Positions 53,591 through 61,991 of a DNA stretch of 64,000 bases are shown here, piece after piece. Both the position numbers and the translations under genes were made by a program. Source of the DNA: Alcanivorax profundi (GTDB lineage: Bacteria; Pseudomonadota; Gammaproteobacteria; Pseudomonadales; Alcanivoracaceae); contig NZ_QYYA01000002.1 of NCBI RefSeq assembly GCF_003597125.1, positions 248,001 through 312,000 on the forward strand, given 5' to 3'. Position 1 is the first letter of the stretch. Each line of letters begins with the position of its first letter. The notes under the pieces are model-generated. The model had not been told where the DNA came from and did not search any database. It worked only from the letters and a program-made list of their open reading frames with translations.

Positions 53591-54802
53591 CTATCGACAG
53601 CCAAATCCGTAAGTAAAGGTTCCGAACTTGTCTACGCTGTACTTCTGCATCCCCACGTTCATGTCATATTTTGACAAGTACTTGTTCATATCTTTTCGCG
53701 TAAACACCTTGCCTTCTGGATTACGGGCAGAAAGGTAATAAACCCCGTTTCCGGTATCAAATACCGGCATTTCATGCTTGGGTTTCAATAACATGAAACC
53801 TCCTGCACGCCAATCTCCTGCATGGGTTTTATAATTGTAGGCGATGTAAAGATCTTCATCGCTGCACTCGTTTCGAGCGTAGACATAGATCTTATTTTGA
53901 TTGACATAATCCATCTGAATCCAGGGCTCGACAATTCCTTCAGATTGATAGGCCGCCGACGCGAATTCGCCTTTCGTGATATAGCGAAAGATTTTTGCCC
54001 TTTCCGGTGAGATTCGGGACCCAAAATTCATTTTGGCAGATTCACTCTGAATCACAGCCTGCACATGGAACGTGTCATACTCCCCGGAGTAAATCAGTAC
54101 GGGGCTCCCGCTTTGCCCTTGAAATACATCGCAGTCAATCCACAGATCGTTGTGATTGTAAGGGTTACGATTTACCGCCTGACAACCTTCCTGAAAGTAT
54201 TGATGCCCATCCTGCTTGTCACCAGGGTAGCCGATGGTAGACACCTCTCCATCCGGGAAATCGGCACGCCCCCAAAAGCCGAACCAACCTGCAACCTGCC
54301 CGGCATGCCGCCCGTTATCTGCCGGCTCCAATTCCATGATTGCTATATCCCTGCCCGTATCCTCGTTCGCATCATGGGTATAGCTGGCGGGCAGAAAGAC
54401 CCGAGCAACCCGGTACTTGTCGTAGTTAACCCTGCCTTCCTGAATACCAGGATAGAAGAACTGGTTCTCGTGAAGCTTGCCTTGACTGTCGAATGCGCAA
54501 TGCGCCGCTGTCACAATATAGTTCTTCTGGATCAGCGAGCCGGTACAGGTCGTTTTTGCAGTTTCACCCGACTCCAGATGGTTATAGGTAATGAGCTCCC
54601 CCACCCGGCGGGTATATTTTTTCAGGTAATAAGGCACCTCACGGGTGCTTCTGCGATCATCTTGGCCAAGGATGCCACGGCTTTTCACTTCATCCGCCAG
54701 ATCCTCAGGCACATGCTCGATAGTGGGCGCACCAACAGGCTGCGCCGCAGCGACAAGCGGCCAACTAACGAGCATCGCAGCCAGCAATCCCGCTATTTTC
54801 AT
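53591..54802 (-). CDS. Secreted trypsin-like serine protease with C-terminal extension
   Basis: A 403-residue exported protein with a signal peptide (about 1-21). The S1 catalytic triad is His101 in TAAHC, Asp152 in GRDIAIMEL and Ser233 in GQSGSP, with a Cys86-Cys102 pair. The serine motif resembles V8/glutamyl-endopeptidase-type enzymes. About 150 residues after the protease domain form a separate beta-rich part of unknown role. I use the ATG at 54802 (GGGGA before it) rather than an in-frame TTG. Confidence 0.85.
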   Translation of the reverse strand: MKIAGLLAAMLVSWPLVAAAQPVGAPTIEHVPEDLADEVKSRGILGQDDRRSTREVPYYLKKYTRRVGELITYNHLESGETAKTTCTGSLIQKNYIVTAAHCAFDSQGKLHENQFFYPGIQEGRVNYDKYRVARVFLPASYTHDANEDTGRDIAIMELEPADNGRHAGQVAGWFGFWGRADFPDGEVSTIGYPGDKQDGHQYFQEGCQAVNRNPYNHNDLWIDCDVFQGQSGSPVLIYSGEYDTFHVQAVIQSESAKMNFGSRISPERAKIFRYITKGEFASAAYQSEGIVEPWIQMDYVNQNKIYVYARNECSDEDLYIAYNYKTHAGDWRAGGFMLLKPKHEMPVFDTGNGVYYLSARNPEGKVFTRKDMNKYLSKYDMNVGMQKYSVDKFGTFTYGFGCR

Positions 54803-54904
54803 ATCCAATCCCCATCACTGATTACAGAACCCTGTTCCTGATTGTGATGGACAATCTCGACAAAACAACTTTTTTCGTGACTGGAAGAAAAATTGATATA
54901 AACA

Positions 54905-54940
54905 AAAAAGGCCACACCCGTCGCCGGATATGGCCTTTTT
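54905..54940 (-). terminator. Intrinsic terminator after the DsbA-fold gene
   Basis: AAAAAGGCCA / TGGCCTTTTT with a 16-base loop, A and T runs on both sides, between the DsbA-fold gene and the protease gene on the minus strand. Confidence 0.8.
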
Positions 54941-54971
54941 CACTTTGATCTACTTCGTTTTTTGATTGTCG

Positions 54972-55565
54972 TTATTCACTGCCTTTGAGGGCGTCTTCGA
55001 CAAAATCCAATCTATCCTGCCCAAAGAACATTTCATTGCCCACAAACATCGTCGGCGCGCCAAACACACCGCGCTTTACCGCAGCTTCGGTATTGGCTTT
55101 GAGCTGCTCTTTGACAGTCTCATCGCTGGCACGGGCCAACCAATCTTCTGCGTCCAGCCCCGCCTCCGTCAGCACGCGCGTCATCTCGTCCACTTCCGAC
55201 AATTTACACGGCGCTTTCCACATGGCGTTAAACATGACATCCACCATGTGCTGCTCCTGCTCTGTACCCAGAGCAGCAGTGATGACGCGCATGGGAGTAA
55301 TGGTGTTCACCGGGAAGTGCGTGTTCATGGTCAATGGCACCTGGTAACGGCTCGCGTAGCGAGCCAGATCGCGCATCATGTACATGCCCTTGGCGGGGAC
55401 GGCGCCGGGAGGCGCATTGCCGGTGGCCTTGAACACGCCTCCCAGCAGGATCGGCTTGAGTTCCAGTTGCGCCCCGGTTCGCTCGGCAATGGCCGGAAGC
55501 TGGCTCCAGGCCAGGTACGCCGTAGGGCTACCCACATCAAACAGAAATTCAATTTTTTGAGTCAT
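54972..55565 (-). CDS. DsbA-fold oxidoreductase / 2-hydroxychromene-2-carboxylate isomerase-like
   Basis: A 197-residue thioredoxin-fold protein with FLFDVGSPTAYLAW at the N terminus (Ser13 in place of a redox Cys) and GVFGAPTMFVGNEMFFGQDRL near the end. This is the pattern of glutathione-dependent HCCA isomerase/GST-kappa proteins. The classic substrate is a naphthalene-pathway intermediate, but no such genes are here. AAGGA lies upstream of the ATG. Confidence 0.85.
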   Translation of the reverse strand: MTQKIEFLFDVGSPTAYLAWSQLPAIAERTGAQLELKPILLGGVFKATGNAPPGAVPAKGMYMMRDLARYASRYQVPLTMNTHFPVNTITPMRVITAALGTEQEQHMVDVMFNAMWKAPCKLSEVDEMTRVLTEAGLDAEDWLARASDETVKEQLKANTEAAVKRGVFGAPTMFVGNEMFFGQDRLDFVEDALKGSE

Positions 55566-55588
55566 GATATTGTCCTTTCAGGAATGTC

Positions 55589-55656
55589 CGCAGGAGCGCC
55601 GCTCGCGGCGCGATAACCCAACGTCAGGAATCGCGCCGCGAGCGACGCTCCTACGG
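55589..55656. repeat. REP-like paired palindrome
   Basis: Two inverted arms of about 25 bases, CGCAGGAGCGCCGCTCGCGG onward and its near-complement (two mismatches), flank a 17-base centre. The GTAGGAGCG...GCTCGCGGCGC type sequence resembles the REP/BIME elements of Pseudomonas. A single copy lies at 59686-59716. Confidence 0.7.
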
Positions 55657-55680
55657 CAGGATTTTGGTGTTGCGTGTTAC

Positions 55681-56418
55681 TCAAAACGTCTCCATCCACG
55701 GACGCAGATCGATCTCGTGGGTCCAGGCGTCACGCGGCTGTTGATGCAGCATCCAGTAGGTTTCGGCAATGTGTTCCGGATTGAGAATACCGTCCTGCGC
55801 TTTTTTCGCGTACATGGCCGGGAAGTTGTCGCGGATAAACGCGGTATCGATGGCACCATCGATCACCGGGTGAATGACATGGATGCCTTCCGGCCCCAAC
55901 TCCCTTGCCATGCTCTGGGCCAACGCTCGCAACGCAAACTTGGCCCCGGCGAAGGCAGAAAACCCCTTGCCTCCGCGCAAAGAGGCCGTGGCTCCCGTGA
56001 GAATAATGGTCCCCCGCTGGCGCGGCACCATCACTCGGGCCGCCTCCCGACCAGTCAGGAAACCGGCAAATGCCGCCATCTCCCAGACTTTGCGATACAC
56101 CCGAGCCGTCGTTTCCCGGATCGGGAAGAAAACATTGGCACCGATATTGAAAACCACCGCCTCCAGTGGCCCCACTTCCGATTCAATGGTATCGAACAAG
56201 GCTACCATCTGCTCTTCATCGCGGGCATCACAGCCAAAAGCGCGTACCCAGCCGCCATCACCCTCGATCTCTGCCACCAACTCAGCCAGGGCCTCCTTGG
56301 TGCGGCGAGCGACACAGACCCGATACCCTTCCCGGGCGAAACGTTTGGCGATGGCGCCGCCGGTGGCATCACCGGCACCAATCACCAGCATGGCCGGCGC
56401 TGTCTCTTTCTGACTCAT
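55681..56418 (-). CDS. Short-chain dehydrogenase-like protein
   Basis: A 245-residue SDR-fold protein with GAGDATGGAIAKRF, an atypical cofactor loop, and FAGAKFAL where classical SDRs have YxxxK. The missing Tyr suggests altered or non-dehydrogenase activity. The ATG at 56418 has GGGAGGAG. It is divergent from an HxlR-type regulator, which probably controls it. Confidence 0.8.
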   Translation of the reverse strand: MSQKETAPAMLVIGAGDATGGAIAKRFAREGYRVCVARRTKEALAELVAEIEGDGGWVRAFGCDARDEEQMVALFDTIESEVGPLEAVVFNIGANVFFPIRETTARVYRKVWEMAAFAGFLTGREAARVMVPRQRGTIILTGATASLRGGKGFSAFAGAKFALRALAQSMARELGPEGIHVIHPVIDGAIDTAFIRDNFPAMYAKKAQDGILNPEHIAETYWMLHQQPRDAWTHEIDLRPWMETF

Positions 56419-56444
56419 GGCTCCTCCCGGGCAGTCCTCAGTTA

Positions 56445-56483
56445 GTTCCAATTTAGAACCCATGGTGAGTTCTTTTTTGGAAC
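56445..56483. promoter_or_regulatory. Two GTTC-N7-GAAC palindromes, probable HxlR operator
   Basis: GTTC-CAATTTA-GAAC (56445-56459) and GTTC-TTTTTTG-GAAC (56469-56483) lie 24 bases apart in the gap between the divergent SDR and HxlR-type genes. Confidence 0.6.
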
Positions 56484-56528
56484 CTGTCAAACAGGTATGA
56501 TGTGGGGACACCTTTTCGGAGAGCCCAC

Positions 56529-57008
56529 ATGCGCTGGCAAGACATCGACCAACAGCCCTGCTCCGTGGCCCGCAGCCTGGCCATCATCGGCGACAACTGG
56601 ACACTGCTGGTGCTGCGCGACTGTTTTCTTGGCGTGCGCCGTTTTGATGATTTTCAGCAACGGCTGGGGGTGACCCGCCATGTGCTCAGCGACCGTCTGC
56701 GCAAACTCACTGAAGGCGGCATCCTCGACAAGGTTGCCTACCAGCAACGTCCGGTTCGCCACGAATACCGTCTTACCTCAATGGGAAGAGATCTCTACCC
56801 GGTGATCGTGCATCTGGCACAGTGGGGAGACCAGTATCTGGCGGACGACCACGGCGCCCCCCTTACCCGCATTCATAAACAATGTGAGCACACGCTTCAG
56901 GCCCAGCTGCACTGTCGCCATTGCGGCGAAACGGTAGCCGCGCAGGATATCCGTGTGGAGGAAAACGCCCACTGGAAAGGCAAGATTCTGATGAACAATC
57001 AAGGCTGA
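56529..57008 (+). CDS. HxlR-family winged-helix regulator
   Basis: A 159-residue regulator with the HxlR winged helix (CSVARSLAIIGDNWTLLVLRDC from residue 10). Its early Cys is the redox-sensing Cys in some members. A C-terminal CRHCGE could bind zinc. The ATG at 56529 has GGAGAG. Divergent from the SDR gene, with two matching palindromes between. Confidence 0.88.
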   Translation: MRWQDIDQQPCSVARSLAIIGDNWTLLVLRDCFLGVRRFDDFQQRLGVTRHVLSDRLRKLTEGGILDKVAYQQRPVRHEYRLTSMGRDLYPVIVHLAQWGDQYLADDHGAPLTRIHKQCEHTLQAQLHCRHCGETVAAQDIRVEENAHWKGKILMNNQG

Positions 57009-57078
57009 CTTCACCAGCCGCTGCTGCATCAAGATTGCTGACTCGCTTTCCTGCGCGGCATAACCAGGAAACTCGCGG

Positions 57079-58011
57079 TCAGGTTCTTTCATTATTGAGC
57101 ATCAACTGGCCCTGTTGCTCTTCCAGCAATGCCAGCACCTTCTGCCGTAACCAGCGATGCGCGGGATCGCCTGCCTGGTCACGATGCCAGTACAGATGCA
57201 TTTCCAGGTCCGCAAGGTCCGCAGGGAACGGCTGCAGTACCATCCTCTCACGGGACAAACGCCCTGCCAGCGTCGCGGGCAGGGTCAGCAGCAAGTCCGT
57301 ATTCTGCACCGTGGAAATCGCGGCCTGATAGTGCTGGCAACGTAACCGGATATGGCGGCGGTAGCCCTGCCGGGCAAGACCGAAATCTTCCAGCCCCGGC
57401 CCTTCCCGCCGGGACGAGACCAGCACATGCTGAGCGGCCAGGTAGGCCGGCAGGTCCATGCCTGCCGCCAGAGGATGCCCCTCCCGCATCATCACCACCA
57501 TGGGGCCGGACAGGACCGGCACATGCTCAATGGTCTCCGGCAAGGCCAGCATCACATCACAGGCCAGATCCAGTCGTCCGCTGGCCAGCTCCGTGGGCAT
57601 CTGCCGCCGCCGGATAGTCAACGACTGCAAGCGAATCCCCGGAGCCTCTTCCATCAACTGCGCCATCAGCGGCGGTAGCAGGCAGCCCTCCAGGCCATCC
57701 CGCAGGCCAAGCACAAAAGTCCGCTCGGCGTCGGAGGCATCGAACCCGCCTTCATCACTGAGGCAACGCTGAAACCCGCCCAGCGCGTGCCGTACCGGGC
57801 TCACCATCGCCCGGGCCCGGGCGGTGGGCACCATGCGGCTCCCCTGGCGCACAAACAACGGGTCTCCCAGGCGCTCGCGCAGCCGTCCCAGCGCGTGGCT
57901 GACCGCAGGCTGGGTCAGGTTGAGCACCTTGGCCGCACGGGTCAGGGAGCCCTCGGTATAGATGGCGTCGAACACCACAAACAGATTCAGATCAAAGCGC
58001 GAAACATGCAT
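57079..58011 (-). CDS. LysR-family transcriptional regulator
   Basis: A 310-residue LTTR with an N-terminal helix-turn-helix (FDLNLFVVFDAIYTEGSLTRAA; TQPAVSHALGRLRERLGDPLF) and a C-terminal effector-binding domain. It is divergent from the SDR/phosphatase/SDR genes and probably controls them; two GGATTTAT repeats (58013 and 58045) lie in the gap. The inducer is unknown. Confidence 0.9.
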   Translation of the reverse strand: MHVSRFDLNLFVVFDAIYTEGSLTRAAKVLNLTQPAVSHALGRLRERLGDPLFVRQGSRMVPTARARAMVSPVRHALGGFQRCLSDEGGFDASDAERTFVLGLRDGLEGCLLPPLMAQLMEEAPGIRLQSLTIRRRQMPTELASGRLDLACDVMLALPETIEHVPVLSGPMVVMMREGHPLAAGMDLPAYLAAQHVLVSSRREGPGLEDFGLARQGYRRHIRLRCQHYQAAISTVQNTDLLLTLPATLAGRLSRERMVLQPFPADLADLEMHLYWHRDQAGDPAHRWLRQKVLALLEEQQGQLMLNNERT

Positions 58012-58155
58012 AGGATTTATCAGGTTTCATTTTGAGGATTCATTGGATTTATTGAAGCCCGCTCTCTAGCATCGGTCAATGAATAGCTGCACGACGCCAC
58101 CATGCTGTCGTCTTACGCACGCACGATGACCGAAACCACCACAGCAGGACACCCC

Positions 58156-58986
58156 ATGAGCCAGACTTCCCAACGCATTTTCATCACCGGTGGCGCCTCC
58201 GGACTGGGTCGCGCCATGGCCGAAGCCTGGTTGCGCGAGGGTGCCCGGGTACTGATCGGTGACGTGAACGAAGAGCGCGCTGCCGAAACCCTGGCCGCAT
58301 TGAAAGACCTGCCCGGTGAACTGGCCTTCCAGTATGTGGACGTGCGTGACACCGCCAGCCTCAATAACGCCCGCGAGTGGCTCGAGCAGCAATGGGGAGG
58401 CCTGGATGTGCTGGTAAACAATGCCGGGGTGGCAGGCGCGGCCCGTATCGACCGTGGCGACATGGCGGACTGGGACTGGATCTTTGATATCAACGTGAAG
58501 GGCGTAGTCCGGGGTTGCAAGGTGTTCGTGCCGATGATGAAACGCCAGGGCCATGGCCATATCGTCAATATTGCGTCGCTGGCGGGACTCCTCAACGCAC
58601 CGGTGATGGGCAGTTATAACGTGACCAAGGCTGGCGTTATTTCCCTGTCGGAAACCCTGCGCTTCGAACTGGCCCCTTTTGGTATCCACACCACGGTGGT
58701 GTGCCCCGGCTTCTTCCGCACCAACCTGCACGAATCCATGCGCAGCCCCGAGCCAGGCATGATCGAAACCGTGGACAAACTGCTGGCCAGCAATGAGCTG
58801 ACCGCCGACCAGATCGCCAATATGATCAAGCAGGCCGTGGCAAACCAACAGTTCTTCCTGCTGCCACACAAAAGCGGGCGGCGCGCCTACTTCTTTAAGC
58901 GTTTTGTCCCTGCCATCTTCAACCGCATGATGCTCAAAGGTGCCGAAGGGTTGCGCCGCAAACTGGAAAAGGCGGAGAACGCCTGA
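58156..58986 (+). CDS. Short-chain dehydrogenase/reductase
   Basis: A 276-residue SDR with TGGASGLG, NNAGVAGA, NIASL and YNVTKAG, related to the two SDRs at 25.5 and 28.7 kb. The ATG at 58156 follows AGGACACCCC. It overlaps the next gene by one base (TGATG) and is the first gene of a run opposite the LysR regulator. Confidence 0.88.
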   Translation: MSQTSQRIFITGGASGLGRAMAEAWLREGARVLIGDVNEERAAETLAALKDLPGELAFQYVDVRDTASLNNAREWLEQQWGGLDVLVNNAGVAGAARIDRGDMADWDWIFDINVKGVVRGCKVFVPMMKRQGHGHIVNIASLAGLLNAPVMGSYNVTKAGVISLSETLRFELAPFGIHTTVVCPGFFRTNLHESMRSPEPGMIETVDKLLASNELTADQIANMIKQAVANQQFFLLPHKSGRRAYFFKRFVPAIFNRMMLKGAEGLRRKLEKAENA

Positions 58987-59675
58987 TGCCAGTGATCTAC
59001 CTGATTCGTCATGGTCAGGCCAGCTTCGGCAAGGAAGACTACGATCAGCTCTCCGAACCGGGTTGGGAGCAAAGCCGTATTCTCGGCCGCGCCCTGCAAA
59101 ACCAGGATCTCGGCGTTGCCCGCCCGATCTGCGGCACCATGCGCCGCCACCGGGAAACCGCAGAGGCCGCCCTCGGCGAACTCGGGCTCCCCGCCGAGTG
59201 GCACACCGACACCGGCTTCAATGAGTACAACCATACCGAGCTATTGGCGCTGGACTGGCCCATGGCCAACGACCGCGCCGCCCTGACCGAGTGGCTGGGC
59301 AAACAGGCTAATCCGCGGAAGGTTTTCCAGGCCCATTTTGAACAAGCCCTGCGACGCTGGCAGCGTAACGACGACAGCGACCGTAGCGCCTACAGTGAAA
59401 CCTGGCCCGCCTTTCGCGAGCGTGTACTGGCCAGCACCTATAGCCTGGGCAACAGCCTCAGCAGTGGCGAAAGCGCGCTGGTCTTCACCAGCGGCGGCGC
59501 CATCAGCGTCATCATCCAGCACCTGCTGGACATGGACGACGAGGCCCTGATCACCTGGAACCGCACCTTGATCAACACCAGTGTGACGCGCATTCTTGTG
59601 AATGCGGGCAAGCTACGGCTAGTCTCGGTGAACGAGCACCTGCATCTACCGAGCGATCAGGTCACGTACCGATAG
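58986..59675 (+). CDS. Histidine phosphatase family protein
   Basis: A 229-residue phosphoglycerate-mutase-like phosphatase with LIRHGQASFGK (catalytic His) and the TSGGAISVIIQ region, where the second His of many relatives is not at its usual place. It is coupled to the preceding SDR by a TGATG overlap. Substrate unknown. Confidence 0.85.
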   Translation: MPVIYLIRHGQASFGKEDYDQLSEPGWEQSRILGRALQNQDLGVARPICGTMRRHRETAEAALGELGLPAEWHTDTGFNEYNHTELLALDWPMANDRAALTEWLGKQANPRKVFQAHFEQALRRWQRNDDSDRSAYSETWPAFRERVLASTYSLGNSLSSGESALVFTSGGAISVIIQHLLDMDDEALITWNRTLINTSVTRILVNAGKLRLVSVNEHLHLPSDQVTYR

Positions 59676-59685
59676 AACATCTTTC

Positions 59686-59716
59686 CGTAGGAGCGTCGCT
59701 TGCGGCGCTCCTGCAG
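59686..59716. repeat. REP-like palindrome
   Basis: A single copy of the sequence type at 55589, with GGAGCG/CGCTCC stem arms, between the phosphatase and the next SDR gene. Confidence 0.65.
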
Positions 59717-59741
59717 CAAACCATTAAACGCGGGGATAACC

Positions 59742-60494
59742 ATGCCGACACGCAAGACGATTCTGATCACTGGCGCCAGTTCCGGCCTTGGCGAAGGCAT
59801 GGCGCGAATTTTTGCGGCCATGGGGCGCAACCTGGCCCTGTGTGCACGACGCATGGATCGGCTGGAAACCCTGAAAGCGGAACTGGAAAACAAACACCCG
59901 AATATTCGCGTGCTGATCAAACCGCTGGACGTGAATGATTACGATCAGGTGTTTGCCGTGTTTGACGCCTTCCGCACGGAACTGAGCGGCATCGACCGGG
60001 TGATCATCAATGCCGGCATGGGCAAGGGCCAGCCGCTGGGCACCGGTTACTTTTATGCCAACCGCCAGACCGCCGAAACCAACTTTGTGGCGGCCCTGGC
60101 CCAGGCCGAAGCCGCCATGGAAATTTTCCGGGCCCAGAACAGCGGCCACCTGGTGATGATTTCTTCCATGAGCGCCATGCGTGGCATGAAGAAAAATCTC
60201 ACTACCTACGCAGCCACCAAAGCCGGCGTGGCCATGCTGGCGGAAGGCCTGCAGGCAGAGCTGATCGATTCGCCCATTGAAGTGACCACCATTTTCCCCG
60301 GGTTCATCAAGTCAGAGATCAACGAAAAACTCAAAAACACGCCTTTCATGGTCGACACGGAAACCGGCTGCAAGGCCATGGTCAAAGCCATCGAAAAAGA
60401 ACCCCTCAACGCCGCCGTCCCCGCCTGGCCCTGGGGCCCCATGGGCATCGCCATGCGCCACTTCCCGCTGAAGGTCGTGACGAAGATGATGTAG
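59742..60494 (+). CDS. Short-chain dehydrogenase/reductase
   Basis: A 250-residue SDR with TGASSGLGEGMARIF, NAGMGKGQPLG, ISSMS and YAATK. Its ATG at 59742 follows GGGGATAACC. It is 66 bases after the phosphatase gene, with a REP-like element in between, so co-transcription is possible but not certain. Confidence 0.85.
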   Translation: MPTRKTILITGASSGLGEGMARIFAAMGRNLALCARRMDRLETLKAELENKHPNIRVLIKPLDVNDYDQVFAVFDAFRTELSGIDRVIINAGMGKGQPLGTGYFYANRQTAETNFVAALAQAEAAMEIFRAQNSGHLVMISSMSAMRGMKKNLTTYAATKAGVAMLAEGLQAELIDSPIEVTTIFPGFIKSEINEKLKNTPFMVDTETGCKAMVKAIEKEPLNAAVPAWPWGPMGIAMRHFPLKVVTKMM

Positions 60495-60503
60495 TAGAGG
60501 GGC

Positions 60504-60661
60504 AGTGAACAGTTAACAGTGAATAGTGAACAGTTCGCGCCGAACGATTTGAGGATTTTAAACGTATGAGGCCGCGTCCAACATTTGGGCGCGGCCTCAT
60601 ACATTTGTTCTGCACGGCGCTACTGCGCGCGCTGTTCACTATTCACTGTTAACTGTTCACT
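60504..60661. repeat. 158-base element: perfect 30-base inverted heptamer arms around a terminator
   Basis: Arms AGTGAAC-AGTTAAC-AGTGAAT-AGTGAAC-AG (60504-60533) and their exact complement (60632-60661) flank a 13-bp GC-rich stem GTATGAGGCCGCG/CGCGGCCTCATAC (60564-60602). The right arm ends three bases before the stop codon of the PqiB-like gene. It fills the whole gap between two convergent genes. Confidence 0.9.
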
Positions 60662-60664
60662 ACC

Positions 60665-61510
60665 TCACCCCTGCCACTTCAAGATCGGCGCCCACTCACG
60701 CCAGTCGTCTTCTGCTTCGCGGTGCAGCTCGAAGCGGGTGCCGGGCCCGGCCAGGTTGCCGGCTTCGGGTGGGGTGGCGAAGCTGATGCCTCCACGTAGC
60801 AGGTTTTCCAGAGAGCTCGCCTGCACTTCCGCTCCCTTGAACAGGCCCACATCCACCGTCAGGCCAGAGCTGTTCCAGAACTTGCTGTTGGTGCGCACCA
60901 GCTTGCTGTATTCCGGTTTGATGATGGCCTGGATTTCAACAAAGCGACCATCCTGGCTCAATTCACTTTCGCCGATGGTACCCACTTCCAGATCCCGGTA
61001 GTAAATGTGGCGGCCCTTTTTCAGGGAGCCTAGCTGGTTGGCAACCAGGGTGATCTTGAGTCCCAGATCGGGCTGTTGGTCAGGCGGGGTTTCCAATCCC
61101 TTGAAAGTCTTTTCCGGTTCGCCTTCGCCCGGTTCTACGGCAATGTATTTCCCCGACACCAGGGTATCCAGGTTACGGGCACCGGCAATGCCCAGCTCCG
61201 GTTCCACGATCCAGAACTTGCTTTTTTCCCGTGCCAGTTTTTCCGCATCACGATTCAGGCTGGCATGCACGTTCACCGTTTTCAGGTCATCACTGAGTAC
61301 GATTTCATCCACGCTGCCCACTGGCACACCCCGATAACGCAGCTCGACCCCCGACTTGATGCCCGCGCCGTTTTCAAAGCTGATCTCAATCTGCACATCG
61401 CGCTGCAACAACTGGTCGTACAACAACCAGGCCGCCACGATCAGGCTCAACAGGGGCACCAGCCAGATAGGCGATGGCCAGTGCGAGCGTTTCACTTCAG
61501 CTGTTTCCAT
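60665..61510 (-). CDS. PqiB-like MCE-domain protein (two MCE domains)
   Basis: A 281-residue protein with one N-terminal transmembrane helix and two MCE domains (about residues 38-130 and 150-250; SGVELRYRGVPVGSV and KKGRHIYYRDLEVGTIG). E. coli PqiB is nearly twice as long with three MCE domains. It likely takes part in lipid transport across the envelope together with the PqiA proteins. Its start overlaps the upstream pqiA gene by 14 bases. No pqiC follows. Confidence 0.82.
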   Translation of the reverse strand: METAEVKRSHWPSPIWLVPLLSLIVAAWLLYDQLLQRDVQIEISFENGAGIKSGVELRYRGVPVGSVDEIVLSDDLKTVNVHASLNRDAEKLAREKSKFWIVEPELGIAGARNLDTLVSGKYIAVEPGEGEPEKTFKGLETPPDQQPDLGLKITLVANQLGSLKKGRHIYYRDLEVGTIGESELSQDGRFVEIQAIIKPEYSKLVRTNSKFWNSSGLTVDVGLFKGAEVQASSLENLLRGGISFATPPEAGNLAGPGTRFELHREAEDDWREWAPILKWQG

Positions 61511-61991
61511 GATCCTTGTTCCATAGTTGATTGGGCGAAAAGGCATGAGCCGACAACATGGTCAGCACCACCGCAATACCAAACGCGAGAATGCCGGGCT
61601 CCGGTTGCACATTGGCCAGATTGCCAAATTGCACCAGCGCCACCAGCAACGCGACCACAAACACATCCAGCATGGACCAGCGCCCGACCCAGTACACCAG
61701 CCGGTAAGCCCGGGTACTGGTCAGGGGCTGCGATTCCGTCGGCGCGCGCCAGTAAACCACCGCCAGCACCAGCACCTTGAACAACGGCACCAGCAAGCTG
61801 GCCACCATGACAATAATGGCGATGCCCGGCATGCCCGCGTCAAAGAGCTGCCAGATACCCTCTGCAATGGTACTGGTCTTGCTGCGCCCCCCCTGGGTGA
61901 CGGTCATGATCGGCAACAGATTGGCGGGCACCAGCCACACAGTAGCGGCAACCAGTAACGACCACGCTTTGGCGTGCGGCTTATCAGGCAT
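61497..61991 (-). CDS. PqiA-domain membrane protein (second half)
   Basis: A 164-residue protein with four hydrophobic helices and one PqiA domain (ANLLPIMTVTQGG; YWVGRWSMLDVFVVALLVALVQF). It lacks a zinc ribbon. E. coli PqiA carries two such domains in one chain; here they are split into two overlapping genes. The start overlaps the preceding gene by eight bases. Confidence 0.85.
   Translation of the reverse strand: MPDKPHAKAWSLLVAATVWLVPANLLPIMTVTQGGRSKTSTIAEGIWQLFDAGMPGIAIIVMVASLLVPLFKVLVLAVVYWRAPTESQPLTSTRAYRLVYWVGRWSMLDVFVVALLVALVQFGNLANVQPEPGILAFGIAVVLTMLSAHAFSPNQLWNKDHGNS

Noticed and set aside
60504-60661. Possible insertion sequence or MITE
   Set aside because: There is no target-site duplication or transposase, and the same layout with other sequences appears in other convergent gaps; a terminator-linked element fits better.
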